Assembly: GCA_039679375.1 (NCBI GenBank)
Contig: JBDKVA010000047.1
Location: 1-57,484 of the forward strand
DNA length: 57,484 bases
Direction: 5' to 3'
From: JBDKVA01 sp039679375
GTDB lineage: Bacteria > Bacillota > Clostridia > Acetivibrionales > DTU013
Part shown: piece by piece, positions 40,004 to 48,725 of the stretch
How the letters are laid out: the number at the start of each line of letters is the position of its first letter
Position numbering within the stretch: the stretch's first letter is position 1
The notes under the pieces: model-generated
Databases searched by the model: none
What the model was told of the DNA's origin: nothing
What the model saw: only the letters and a program-made list of their open reading frames with translations
Translations under genes and position numbers: made by a program

Positions 40004-42046
40004 TCATTCTACATCCTGCAAGGCATCATAACCTTCCTCACCGGTACGTACCTTTATTACGTTCTCGACATCATATACAAAAATCTTGCCGTCGCCTATA
40101 TGCCCTGTATAAAGAACTCTCTTGGCAGTATCGATTACTGTCCTGACCGGGACCTTGGCTACCACGATTTCAACCTGTACCTTCGGCAGCAGATTCATTT
40201 CAAACTCAACACCGCGGTAGTATTCTGTCTTGCCTTTCTGAACGCCGCATCCCAGTACCTGAGTTACGGTCATACCGGTAACTCCGATCTTGTTCATCGC
40301 TTCTTTTAAAGCTTCAAACCTGCTCTGCTTCATAATAATATCGATTTTAGTAATCTTCACATCAGAAGCAACAGCAGTTTTAGGTCTGGAAATAACTTCA
40401 ACCGGAACAGCCTGGTCTATACTGGGAACGGCTGCAGCTTTTGTGTTCGGATATGGCTTGCGAACCGAACCATTATTTTTAAATCTGGCTAACTGTTTAA
40501 TTTCTGCGTTATCATCCGAATCATAATCCAGTTCAGATCTTATTAACTGGCTATCCGGATATGCAAGGGATCCCATTTCAGGGATATCAAGGCCTTCAAG
40601 CTCATCCTCCGGCTTAACCCTCAAACCCCAAACCTTATCAAGAACCTTGTAGAATGCAAAGGATACGCCAAAACCCCATATAAACAGAACAGCTGCAGCA
40701 ATCAACTGTGCGGCCAGCTGCGATGCATCACCGAAGAATAAGCCTTTAACGCCGCCTGCAACACCATTTAAACCATCACCGTAAGAACCGTCTGCAAACA
40801 ATCCTACTGAAATGACGCCCCAAAGGCCGTTTACACAGTGAACAGAGATTGCGCCAACCGGGTCGTCAAGCTTCAGCTTGTTTTCAACAAATGGTACGGC
40901 AACACATACCAATATAGCGGCAATAAAACCAATGATAAATGATGAAATCGCATTAACAAATGCACACGGAGCAGTAATGGCCACCAGTCCGGCCAATGCG
41001 CCGTTAGCCGTCATGGACGGGTCGGGCTTTCCATATTTAATCCACATATAGAACATGGCTGCCAGACCGCCGACTGCACCGGCTATCATTGTATTGGTAG
41101 CAACGACTGACAGTCTGAAGTCGGATGCATTTAGTGTTGAACCTGCATTGAAGGAAAACCAGCAGAAGAACAGAATAATTGTACCGATAATAGCCATGGG
41201 TATATCGTGCCCAGGAAATGCTCTTGCTGTTCCATCCTTTTTAAATTTACCGATTCTGGGGCCAATTACTATGGCGCCCGCCAAAGCGAGCATGCCGCCC
41301 ATTGAATGAACAACGGCAGAGCCTGCAAAGTCAACAACACCATGCCCCAAGCCAAAGTTTTTACCTAGAGCTGCAAGCCAGCCGCCTCCCCATACCCAGT
41401 TTCCGAAAAAAGGATACAGGATCATGGATATAAAAAACGAGGTGATGACTACAGCTGAGTATTTAACTCTTTCTGCCATAGCACCTGTAGGGATTGTCAC
41501 GGTTGTATCCATAAATACCATTTGAAAGAAGAATAAAGCGTAAATCCCCGCGTCATATGTTCCGCTTAATGCAAAACCCTTATAACCCATTATTCCACCA
41601 AGTCCCGGAATGGAAAGCAAAGCGTCAAGCACCGAACCGCCGGGACCCAATCCCGCTGCTCCGCCGGAACCGCCGAATTGAATGGCAAAGCCTATGAGAA
41701 AATATCCGATTGCACCGACCAGAAAAACCATAAAGTTCATAGTCATAGTATGAGCGGCATTTTTAGCACGGCAGAAGCCTGTTTCTACCATGGCAAATCC
41801 ACATTGAAAGAAGAATACAAAAAATCCGCAAATCATTACCCAAACATAGTTTGAACCAAACAGCGCCTTGTTGGCTGTTGCTGCAACATCGTTCAGCGTC
41901 TCGCTGCCGGTCGGGACAACATAGGAAGCACCTGTTGGGTCTGCACCTGATAAAGCGGCGGCCATGGATGCAGAAACCATAAAAACAGTTGCAATAACCC
42001 CCAGTAACAAAAGTAAACCTATTATTTTTTTTACTCTTTTCATCAT
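40004..42046 (-). CDS. amt: Ammonium transporter fused to a PII signal domain
   Basis: Encodes 680 residues. A signal-like first helix is followed by an Amt channel (about residues 60-490), with GFAMVETGFCRAKNAAHT, the two pore His residues in AGSAVVHSMGGML and GAISVHCVNGLWG, and PFFGNWVWGGGWL. After a polar linker rich in Asp, Lys and Pro (about 500-570) comes a complete PII domain: ITKIDIIMKQSRFEALKEAM, the T-loop GKTEYYRGVEFE with its Tyr, and the nucleotide-binding GDGKIFVYDVENVIKVRTG. PII (GlnB/GlnK) normally plugs Amt in response to ADP/ATP and 2-oxoglutarate; here the regulator is tethered. ATG at 42046 or 42043 follows GGGGTGAT. Upstream is a hairpin-rich leader. Confidence 0.93.
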   Translation of the reverse strand: MMKRVKKIIGLLLLLGVIATVFMVSASMAAALSGADPTGASYVVPTGSETLNDVAATANKALFGSNYVWVMICGFFVFFFQCGFAMVETGFCRAKNAAHTMTMNFMVFLVGAIGYFLIGFAIQFGGSGGAAGLGPGGSVLDALLSIPGLGGIMGYKGFALSGTYDAGIYALFFFQMVFMDTTVTIPTGAMAERVKYSAVVITSFFISMILYPFFGNWVWGGGWLAALGKNFGLGHGVVDFAGSAVVHSMGGMLALAGAIVIGPRIGKFKKDGTARAFPGHDIPMAIIGTIILFFCWFSFNAGSTLNASDFRLSVVATNTMIAGAVGGLAAMFYMWIKYGKPDPSMTANGALAGLVAITAPCAFVNAISSFIIGFIAAILVCVAVPFVENKLKLDDPVGAISVHCVNGLWGVISVGLFADGSYGDGLNGVAGGVKGLFFGDASQLAAQLIAAAVLFIWGFGVSFAFYKVLDKVWGLRVKPEDELEGLDIPEMGSLAYPDSQLIRSELDYDSDDNAEIKQLARFKNNGSVRKPYPNTKAAAVPSIDQAVPVEVISRPKTAVASDVKITKIDIIMKQSRFEALKEAMNKIGVTGMTVTQVLGCGVQKGKTEYYRGVEFEMNLLPKVQVEIVVAKVPVRTVIDTAKRVLYTGHIGDGKIFVYDVENVIKVRTGEEGYDALQDVE

Positions 42047-42142
42047 ATCACCCCATTTAAATTATTTGATTTCTGAACTGGCAAACAGTATTTTAACTAT
42101 CACCTCCATTTTCCAAGTTAATCGTCAGTTATATAAATAAAA

Positions 42143-42178
42143 AGACGCCATACACCAATTATTATGTGTACGGCGTCT
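42143..42178 (-). terminator. Terminator-like hairpin in the amt leader
   Basis: AGACGCCATACAC (42143-42155) pairs with GTGTACGGCGTCT (42166-42178), 13 bp with one mismatch (G-U in RNA), followed on the minus strand by TTTTTATTTAT. It is about 97 bp upstream of the amt start and on its strand, so it is placed like an attenuator. Confidence 0.65.
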
Positions 42179-42223
42179 CTGCCGGCCTGATTTATTTTTA
42201 TCCGAATGATAAATAGGGCATAC

Positions 42224-42270
42224 TTAACGGATAAAGCTTTATCCGTTAAATGAAAGCGAAGCTTTCATTT
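42224..42270. repeat. Two adjacent palindromes in the amt leader
   Basis: A perfect 26-nt palindrome (42224-42249, left half TTAACGGATAAAG) is followed at once by AAATGAAAGC-GAA-GCTTTCATTT (42248-42270). They lie between two terminator-like hairpins upstream of amt. They may be protein sites or alternative RNA folds. Confidence 0.6.
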
Positions 42271-42314
42271 ATGTCATTCTACCTTTGGGTCATGTCAATC
42301 CCCGTTGGTAAAAA

Positions 42315-42374
42315 AGCATAAAATAAGACGTACACTGAAGATTTATACTCTTCGTTGAGTACGTCTGATATGCT
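42315..42374 (-). terminator. Three-part hairpin with T-run upstream of amt
   Basis: Nested arms AGCATA/TATGCT, AGACGTAC/GTACGTCT and GAAGA/TCTTC (42315-42374) form one long stem. On the minus strand it is followed by TTTTTT. It lies 187 bp after the vapC stop and may end the vapBC transcript or be a first attenuator for amt. Confidence 0.6.
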
Positions 42375-42560
42375 TGTTCTATGCCATGTCACATTTGTTG
42401 GATCATTTATTTAATTGTGCTTATTTTAGCATACGATTTCTAAGAATGCAATAGTGATTTTAAGATTTTTGCAGGTTACATCTTAAAATCCTGCATGTTC
42501 ATTTTAAGCTGCCTATAAAGTCTGACTAAAGTGTTGCCGTCACCCAATGTATTACGTAAT

Positions 42561-42959
42561 TCAATATTCCTTCAGCTCAGTAACAACCCGCGCAATATTT
42601 GAATAATCCGAATCATCATGCAAAAGGAAGAGCTCGTTCTCAAGCGCCGTCTGGACAATAAGCATGTTGATGCTGCTTCTTACGGTAATTCCATTCCTGC
42701 GGCACAAAAAGTAATTCATTGCAGCTTTTTCATATGATTCGTTTCCATGCTTTATATCATAAAACCTTTGGGTAGCAAGATATTCCTGCAGCAGCATATA
42801 TTCCTTTTCGGTTCTGGCTCCCTGGAGCAGCTCCATATAAATAAAATTGCATATTCCAAAGGGTATCTTTTCGGATATTATTTTTGTAAGCTTGTCAACC
42901 TTTTCATTCTCAGTCCCCCTAAGAAAATTAATAAGAACCGAGGTATCTACAAGTATCAT
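42561..42959 (-). CDS. vapC: VapC-like PIN-domain toxin with one acidic residue changed
   Basis: Encodes 132 residues. PIN motifs are MILVDTSVLINFLRG (first Asp), YMELLQG (Glu) and LLHDDSDYSNIA (last Asp). The third acidic position, normally Asp in a R-S/T-T/S-I-D pattern, reads RSSINML, so Asn replaces Asp. VapC toxins cut tRNA or rRNA with Mg bound by these acids, so activity may be reduced or lost. ATG at 42959 lies 1 bp after the antitoxin stop. Sequence checked on both strands. Confidence 0.85.
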   Translation of the reverse strand: MILVDTSVLINFLRGTENEKVDKLTKIISEKIPFGICNFIYMELLQGARTEKEYMLLQEYLATQRFYDIKHGNESYEKAAMNYFLCRRNGITVRSSINMLIVQTALENELFLLHDDSDYSNIARVVTELKEY

Positions 42960-42960
42960 T

Positions 42961-43161
42961 CTACTTTCCTTCTCTCATTGATTTATAATTATAAGACTCG
43001 GAAAATTGAATCTTTCCCTTTAATTCCAATAGATTTTTCATTTTATGGCTGACAACATATTCTTCAAGAGCTTCATGTATCAAATCCTTCTTTGTTTTAC
43101 TGCTGCTCAATTTGAAGGCTTCGCTCATAAGCTTGTCATCAAGGTTAATGTTCGTTCTCAT
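42961..43161 (-). CDS. vapB: VapB-like ribbon-helix-helix antitoxin
   Basis: Encodes 66 residues. The N-terminal MRTNINLDDKLMSEAFKLSS is the typical VapB beta-strand and helix that bind DNA; KKDLIHEALEEYVV is the second helix. The C-terminal part (LKGKIQFSESYNYKSMREGK) would wrap the toxin. It is 1 bp upstream of vapC, as expected for a toxin-antitoxin operon that represses itself. Confidence 0.88.
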   Translation of the reverse strand: MRTNINLDDKLMSEAFKLSSSKTKKDLIHEALEEYVVSHKMKNLLELKGKIQFSESYNYKSMREGK

Positions 43162-43241
43162 TATTGCACCTCCGCATACACATTATAATACACATTCCGG
43201 TGTCTGTCAATATTTGTTGATGCACCATACAGTGGTCACAT

Positions 43242-43270
43242 AAAAAAAAGCTTCTTATCAAAGAAGCTTT
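43242..43270 (-). terminator. Terminator of the V-ATPase operon
   Basis: AAAGCTTCTT (43247-43256) and AAGAAGCTTT (43261-43270) form a 10-bp stem with a 4-nt loop; the minus strand continues as an unbroken T-run. It lies 23 bp after the atpD stop. Confidence 0.9.
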
Positions 43271-43293
43271 AAAATTATTTCCCGCCATATTTA

Positions 43294-43971
43294 CTACTCG
43301 TTAAGCGCTTCATTCTGCCTTGCTTTGTAATGGTGCTCCTGTTCGAGCATCATATCCTTGACCTTCATAAGCCTTGTAAGGTTTCCGCGCTCGTTCTCGT
43401 CCAGCTTCATGACAATATATTTTATCGTGTCCTCAAGGTTTGGTATCAGGAAGTACTCCAGAGCGTTAACACGGCGGCGCGTCCTTTCAATCTCGTCAGC
43501 CAGCAGCTGGGCGGACTTTTCGAGTTCCGCAAGCTTAATCAGCAGCGGCGTCATTTCAGACAATGTCGCAATAGCGCCATCCAGTTCCCCTGATGTATTG
43601 GCAAAGCCATAGGGATATATATCGCCTTCACCGCCTGCTCCCGAAGTTATCTCCAGAACGGGTACATCCACGCTCATGATATTTCGGGTCGAGGCATTCA
43701 ATTCGACCTTCTGTTTTGGAAACATCAACGCCTCCTCCAGAAGCTCGGAATTCATTACAGCTCTGGCCATGATAAACCGGGAGTGGACTGTGTTCAGCTT
43801 TTCCTCTGCTTCCTCGCGCAAAAGCTTGTTTTCCCGGACAATTTCCAGGAACTTTTTCATCAGCTCGTCCCGTTTGTCTTTAAGCAGCTTATGCCCTCTG
43901 CGGGCGGTTTTTAATCTTTTTTTGAGGCCGGTCAAAACCATTCGGGTCGGACTCACATTTAATCGCGCCAT
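43294..43971 (-). CDS. atpD: V-type ATPase subunit D
   Basis: Encodes 225 residues, the central rotor shaft. It starts MARLNVSPTRMVLTGLKKRLKTA (ends given) and is a long antiparallel coiled coil with KRRVNALEY-type C-terminal signature (TRRRVNALEYFLIPNLEDTI, about residues 164-183). Equivalent to NtpD of Enterococcus. ATG at 43971 follows GAGGAGATACC. It is the last gene of the operon, after atpB by 12 bp. Confidence 0.95.
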   Translation of the reverse strand: MARLNVSPTRMVLTGLKKRLKTARRGHKLLKDKRDELMKKFLEIVRENKLLREEAEEKLNTVHSRFIMARAVMNSELLEEALMFPKQKVELNASTRNIMSVDVPVLEITSGAGGEGDIYPYGFANTSGELDGAIATLSEMTPLLIKLAELEKSAQLLADEIERTRRRVNALEYFLIPNLEDTIKYIVMKLDENERGNLTRLMKVKDMMLEQEHHYKARQNEALNE

Positions 43972-43983
43972 TATGGTATCTCC

Positions 43984-45360
43984 TCAACCCTTTTGGGGCA
44001 GGTATTTGTCAATCAATTTCTGGTCAATACGCTTTAATTCACCTACAGGCAGGATCGACAAAAGCTTCCAGCCCAGATTCAGCGTTTCTATAATGGATCT
44101 ATCCGCTTCAAAGCCCTGTGACACGTATTCTGCTTCAAAGTTGTCTGCAAATTTTGCGTATAGCTTGTCTACATCTGTTAACGCCGCATCTCCCAGTATG
44201 ACTGCCAGTTCCTTCGCTTCCTTGCCTCTTGCATAGGCCGCAAACAGCTGGTTCATCGTATTGGAATGATCCTCACGCGTCTTATCTTTACCGATTCCCT
44301 TATCCTTAAGACGGGACAGCGATGGAAGAACGTCAATCGGAGGAACGATGGCTTTTTTATGCAGCTCACGGCTTAAAATGATTTGCCCTTCAGTTATATA
44401 TCCGGTCAGGTCCGGGATCGGGTGAGTTTTATCATCCTCGGGCATGGTCAGGATCGGTATCAGCGTAATACTGCCTTCGTGACCTTTCATCCTTCCCGCG
44501 CGCTCATAAATAGTTGCCAGGTCGGTATACAGATAACCCGGGTATCCGCGGCGTCCCGGTACTTCCTTACGTGCGGCTGATACCTCACGCAGCGCTTCGG
44601 CATAATTTGTAAAGTCGGTAATGATAACGAGAACATGCATATCTTTTTCGAAAGCCAGATATTCGGCGGCAGTCATCGCCATACGGGGCGTTGCGATACG
44701 TTCAACAGCCGGATCGTTTGCAAGGTTCATAAAAAGAACGGCTCTGTCGATTGCACCGGTCCTTTTAAAATCACTGATAAAAAAGTCCGCTTCTTCAAAA
44801 GTGATACCGACTGCGCCAAACACAACGGCAAATTTGCTGTCAGTACCTAAAACCTTTGCCTGCCTGGCTATTTGAGCAGCCAATTGCGCATGCGGCAGAC
44901 CCGAGCCTGAAAATATAGGCAGCTTCTGACCGCGAACCAGCGTATTGAGACCGTCGATGGCCGAGATACCTGTCTGAATAAACTCGGAAGGGTAATCGCG
45001 GGCTGCGGGATTCATAGGCAAGCCGTTTGTATCCATCCTTTTGTCCGGTATGATTTCCGGTCCGCCGTCTTTAGGCTTACCGAGTCCGTCAAATACACGT
45101 CCGAGCATATCCATCGAAACGGGAAGCTCCAGACTGCGGCCTAAAAAACGTACCTTACTGTTGGAAATATTGATGCCGACCGCACTTTCGAACAACTGGA
45201 CGAGGGCATTTGAACCATCGACCTCCAGTACCTTGCAGCGGCGTATTTCACCATTGGCTAATTCTATTTCACCAAGCTCATTGAAGGAAACGCCTTCAAC
45301 ATCCTGCACCAGCATCAAAGGTCCGGCAACTTCGGCTATGGAACGATATTCCTTTAACAT
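43984..45360 (-). CDS. atpB: V-type ATPase subunit B
   Basis: Encodes 458 residues, the non-catalytic nucleotide-binding subunit of the V1 head. Landmarks are FSGSGLPHAQLAAQIARQA (degenerate P-loop), VVFGAVGITFEEADFF, RIATPRMAMTAAEYLAF and GRRGYPGYLYTDLATIYERAG. ATG at 45360 follows GGAGGGTG, which lies within the last codons of atpA, 2 bp away. Length is typical. Confidence 0.97.
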   Translation of the reverse strand: MLKEYRSIAEVAGPLMLVQDVEGVSFNELGEIELANGEIRRCKVLEVDGSNALVQLFESAVGINISNSKVRFLGRSLELPVSMDMLGRVFDGLGKPKDGGPEIIPDKRMDTNGLPMNPAARDYPSEFIQTGISAIDGLNTLVRGQKLPIFSGSGLPHAQLAAQIARQAKVLGTDSKFAVVFGAVGITFEEADFFISDFKRTGAIDRAVLFMNLANDPAVERIATPRMAMTAAEYLAFEKDMHVLVIITDFTNYAEALREVSAARKEVPGRRGYPGYLYTDLATIYERAGRMKGHEGSITLIPILTMPEDDKTHPIPDLTGYITEGQIILSRELHKKAIVPPIDVLPSLSRLKDKGIGKDKTREDHSNTMNQLFAAYARGKEAKELAVILGDAALTDVDKLYAKFADNFEAEYVSQGFEADRSIIETLNLGWKLLSILPVGELKRIDQKLIDKYLPQKG

Positions 45361-45362
45361 GC

Positions 45363-47132
45363 TTATTCACCCTCCTTTTCAAACAGTGCATCCATCTGTC
45401 CGGCCAATTCCTGTTCAATAGCATTGAATTCAACATCCATATTTTTTTCCTGAATGTATTTTGCGCGGCCGATCTTCTCTCTTACCTTCAGTCCGAATAT
45501 ATCCTTCATCTCTACGCCTTTTTTGACCGCATCCTGCGCCAGATGATAGTACGTAAGTATGACCTTCAGCATCCGATACTGCTTTTGGGGTGTTGTAAAA
45601 GTATCGATCTCATGGAAGGCAATTTGATGCAAATAGTCTTCACGGATGGAACGGGCCACTTCCATGGTGACCCTGTCCTTTGGCGACAGGGAATCGATAC
45701 CTACAAGCCTTACAATTTCATCCAGTTCAGATTCTTCCTGCAGTATTCTCGTCACTTCAGCCCTGTAGCTGTTGAAGTCCCTGGATACGTGATCGTTGTA
45801 CCAATCCTTTATGCGATCGACATAAAGCGAGTAGCTGATCAGCCAGTTTATCGCCGGGAAATGGCGCCTGTATGCAAGGTTGGAATCGAGCCCCCAGAAC
45901 ACTTTTACGATACGCAGAGTCGCCTGGGTGACCGGCTCGGAAATATCACCGCCGGGAGGTGAAACAGCGCCGATCGCCGTGATTGCGCCGGTCCGTTCCT
46001 TTGAGCCCAGCGTGCGGATCTTGCCTGCACGTTCGTAGAACTGGGCAAGACGGGAGGAAAGATATGCGGGATAACCTTCTTCACCCGGCATTTCCTCCAG
46101 ACGGCCCGACATTTCACGCAGCGCTTCAGCCCAACGCGAGGTCGAGTCGGCAAGCAGCGCTACGGAATAGCCCATGTCGCGGAAGTATTCCGCTATTGTG
46201 ATTCCTGTATAAATGGATGCTTCACGCGCTGCAACCGGCATGTCTGAGGTATTGGCTATCAAAACCGTCCTCTTCATGATGGATTCGCCTGTTTTGGGGT
46301 CCTTCAGCTCCGGGAATTCCATCAGAACATCCGTCATTTCGTTTCCACGTTCACCGCAGCCGATATAGACCACCAGATCGGCGTCGGCCCATTTGGCCAG
46401 CTGGTGCTGAACCACCGTTTTACCGCTGCCGAAGGGTCCCGGTATGGCGGCAACGCCGCCCTTTGCAATTGGGAAAAGCGTATCCATGATCCTCTGGCCT
46501 GTGATCATGGGCTCGTCCGGAGGAAGCTTTTCCTTATAAGGCCTCTCTTTTCTGACAGGCCATTTCTGCATCATCGTCATGTCCCTGACTGTGCCGTCGG
46601 CCAATTTTATGCTTGCTACTGTTTCTTCTATTGTAAAATCACCTTCAAGGATTTTTTCGATTGTTCCGCCAACACCGACGGGCACCATGATCCGGTGTTC
46701 AAAAACAGCATTTTCCTGAACCGTCCCTATGATATCTCCACCTTCCACCCTGTCTCCGACAGTGGCTGCAGGCTTGAACGTCCATTTGTGTTCACGGCTT
46801 AATGCAGGGATGTTGATTCCGCGGGTGATATTATTTCCCGCCGCCTCCCTCATGGCTTCCAGCGGACGTTGGATCCCGTCGAAAATGTTCTCCAAAAGCC
46901 CCGGCCCCAATTCCACACTAAGCGGTGCATCGGTGGACACTACCGGACTTCCCGGACCCAAACCGGAGGTTTCTTCATATACCTGTATGGATGCGCGGTC
47001 GCCGTGGATCTCCAGTATTTCACCAATCAACTGGTGCTCGCTGACACGAACCACGTCAAACATATTGGCATCCCGCATTCCTTCTGCTATTACCAACGGG
47101 CCTGATACCTTGACTATTTTTCCCTGGCTCAA
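45363..47132 (-). CDS. atpA: V-type ATPase catalytic subunit A
   Basis: Encodes 589 residues. The catalytic P-loop AIPGPFGSGKTVVQHQLAKW (about residues 229-248), VYIGCGERGNEM, ADSTSRWAEALREMSGRLEE and AVSPPGGDISEPVTQATLRI are intact, and the non-homologous insert typical of A subunits is present between about 110 and 200. The start is TTG at 47132, preceded by GAGGG. A 240-bp spacer upstream contains repeat copy B, the only large gap in the operon. Confidence 0.97.
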   Translation of the reverse strand: MSQGKIVKVSGPLVIAEGMRDANMFDVVRVSEHQLIGEILEIHGDRASIQVYEETSGLGPGSPVVSTDAPLSVELGPGLLENIFDGIQRPLEAMREAAGNNITRGINIPALSREHKWTFKPAATVGDRVEGGDIIGTVQENAVFEHRIMVPVGVGGTIEKILEGDFTIEETVASIKLADGTVRDMTMMQKWPVRKERPYKEKLPPDEPMITGQRIMDTLFPIAKGGVAAIPGPFGSGKTVVQHQLAKWADADLVVYIGCGERGNEMTDVLMEFPELKDPKTGESIMKRTVLIANTSDMPVAAREASIYTGITIAEYFRDMGYSVALLADSTSRWAEALREMSGRLEEMPGEEGYPAYLSSRLAQFYERAGKIRTLGSKERTGAITAIGAVSPPGGDISEPVTQATLRIVKVFWGLDSNLAYRRHFPAINWLISYSLYVDRIKDWYNDHVSRDFNSYRAEVTRILQEESELDEIVRLVGIDSLSPKDRVTMEVARSIREDYLHQIAFHEIDTFTTPQKQYRMLKVILTYYHLAQDAVKKGVEMKDIFGLKVREKIGRAKYIQEKNMDVEFNAIEQELAGQMDALFEKEGE

Positions 47133-47156
47133 ACCATATCCCTCGCTTTCAGTTCA

Positions 47157-47260
47157 ATCTAATGTGGGCTACCGCCCACAACCCAACGAATGTACATATT
47201 GCCGCGAATGTGAAACTATTTTCCTGTTTTTTATTGTAATTTCGCGGCAATATGTTACTA
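47157..47260. repeat. Structured 104-bp repeat, copy B (V-ATPase operon)
   Basis: Matches copy A (20899-21002) at 98 of 104 positions. The long stem is perfect here (ATATTGCCGCGAA against TTCGCGGCAATAT): the T to A change in the left arm is matched by A to T in the right arm, and the G-T pair of copy A becomes G-C. It lies in the spacer between atpF and atpA. Confidence 0.9.
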
Positions 47261-47266
47261 ATGTAA

Positions 47267-47283
47267 CGCAGGCGATGCCTGCG
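47267..47283. repeat. Short GC-rich hairpin beside repeat copy B
   Basis: CGCAGGC-GAT-GCCTGCG, a perfect 7-bp stem, 6 bp from the repeat. The remaining bases up to 47372 hold no other clear feature. It may shape the atpF-atpA processing or stability. Confidence 0.5.
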
Positions 47284-47372
47284 CACCCCGCTTTCGCGTG
47301 GCGTTTGCATAACGTTATCGGGGAACTGCATGTGACGTTGTGCAAATACATTGCTAAATGCCCAACAGGAGT

Positions 47373-47693
47373 TCACTCATCCCGGAAGAGAATATCTGCG
47401 CCAACTGCCTTCTCCACGCACTTTTTGATGCCCCGCATCCCGATCCCCAGGCTCCCCTGTATGCCCGGTATCGGAATGATTGCAGGGAAACGCTCTCCCC
47501 GGTATTGATTAATTTCGTTTTCAATATTGGCTGCGGTCTGTTCCGTAATGTAAATCACGGCGTACTTTTCCTGCGCTAATTCTGACAGGATCTTACCGGC
47601 TTGTTCCCTTCCCTCCACCGGGAAAACGGAGAAGCCCAAAACCTTAAAGCCCATTATCGCATCCTTTTCGCCAATGACACCGATTTTATACAT
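47373..47693 (-). CDS. atpF: V-type ATPase subunit F
   Basis: Encodes 106 residues, a small Rossmann-like rotor protein. MYKIGVIGEKDAIMGFKVLG at the start and AIIPIPGIQGSLGIGMRGIK near the C-terminus are typical. ATG at 47693 overlaps the atpC end by 8 bp. Its ribosome site is weak (AAAGGTTG), which fits translational coupling. Confidence 0.93.
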   Translation of the reverse strand: MYKIGVIGEKDAIMGFKVLGFSVFPVEGREQAGKILSELAQEKYAVIYITEQTAANIENEINQYRGERFPAIIPIPGIQGSLGIGMRGIKKCVEKAVGADILFRDE

Positions 47694-48699
47694 AACCTAA
47701 ACGCAACCTTTCCCGGATCAAATCTATGGGCAGCCTGTTGACCTTACCCGTCATGATGATACGGACGTTGCGGATCTCAGCTTCTTTTGCAAAAAGATAG
47801 GCAATCAAAGGCTCAATACCCATTAGAATCATTTTTGACCCTTGCACAAACTTCATCATATAATCATCCAGTAATTTCTCAAGTTCTGAAATATTCCTTT
47901 TTGTTTTAAACAGCTCCCAGCCCTTCCGGACGGTTTCTCCGTACCTGCTTGTACGCAGTGCCTCGATAAAAGCTTCAATAGCCTTATCGCAGTTTTCAAG
48001 GTAAGTATTTTCGGGAATTGTACCGCCTTCTAAAAGGAGTCTCTTGATGAAATCCCATGATTTGCCCAAAGACCTTGCACGGATATACATCTTAATATTC
48101 GTAATATCCACCGTGACTTCAACAAATTCATGAAGGAATGGATTGTCTACTGCCTTCAGGTCCTCAGCAAACTGGCGGTAGGATGCTTTATCCATCAATA
48201 AATCAATCGCCTGCGGATCCTGCGTCCTTGAGAAAACATCGTATATTTCCTCAACAGCTTGCTGCATAATGGGAGTAAGCTCGCCATATTCACGCTCCCT
48301 GATAATCCGCTTCATTCTATCTTTTTCAATCGTACCGGCGCCCATGAGGATGGAGGGTGCTTCTTTTTCGGAAAACTCAGCCTTAAGAAGTACTTTGATA
48401 TTGAAATAATCATGACGGCGCTGAAATGCCTTGATGATCTCAGGTTGAGGCGCTATCTCCAAAAGAAGGGAATAGCATTTCATCATCTCGTCGGAAAGAA
48501 GCTCCTCAAATTCGGCAGCACTTCCCGTATTGCCGCCCCCATTGCCGTACTCGACTTCTGCCAATACCTTCAAAGCCTCCTCTGTTGTGGAAGCATCAAG
48601 CATCCTGTCAAAGCGGCCGGTATCGAGCAGCCGTATTTCTATCGCCCTTATAAGGGCAGAAGAATATGCATAATCACCTTCGTTAATTTTCAACATCAT
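47686..48699 (-). CDS. atpC: V-type ATPase subunit C (d-type)
   Basis: Encodes 337 residues of the funnel-shaped subunit that links the rotor shaft to the membrane ring. YAYSSALIRAIEIRLLD at the start, FQRRHDYFNIKVLLKAEF (about residues 91-108), TNIKMYIRARSLGKSWDFI and the end AEIRNVRIIMTGKVNRLPID match the family. ATG at 48699 follows GAGGGATA. The gene overlaps atpF. Confidence 0.94.
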   Translation of the reverse strand: MMLKINEGDYAYSSALIRAIEIRLLDTGRFDRMLDASTTEEALKVLAEVEYGNGGGNTGSAAEFEELLSDEMMKCYSLLLEIAPQPEIIKAFQRRHDYFNIKVLLKAEFSEKEAPSILMGAGTIEKDRMKRIIREREYGELTPIMQQAVEEIYDVFSRTQDPQAIDLLMDKASYRQFAEDLKAVDNPFLHEFVEVTVDITNIKMYIRARSLGKSWDFIKRLLLEGGTIPENTYLENCDKAIEAFIEALRTSRYGETVRKGWELFKTKRNISELEKLLDDYMMKFVQGSKMILMGIEPLIAYLFAKEAEIRNVRIIMTGKVNRLPIDLIRERLRLGYV

Positions 48700-48725
48700 T
48701 ATCCCTCAACATTAAGAAAATTTGT

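Noticed and set aside
42355..42400. Sigma-54 promoter for amt (TGGCAT near 42380)
   Set aside because: The -24 element is close, but the -12 element reads AAGCA instead of TTGCA, and no enhancer-binding activator is near.
42047..42420. Glutamine riboswitch before amt
   Set aside because: The conserved core sequence of the known glutamine classes could not be found; only hairpins remain as evidence.
47149..47376. 75-residue minus-strand ORF in the atpF-atpA spacer
   Set aside because: It runs through the structured repeat, has no ribosome site and no resemblance to V-ATPase subunits.
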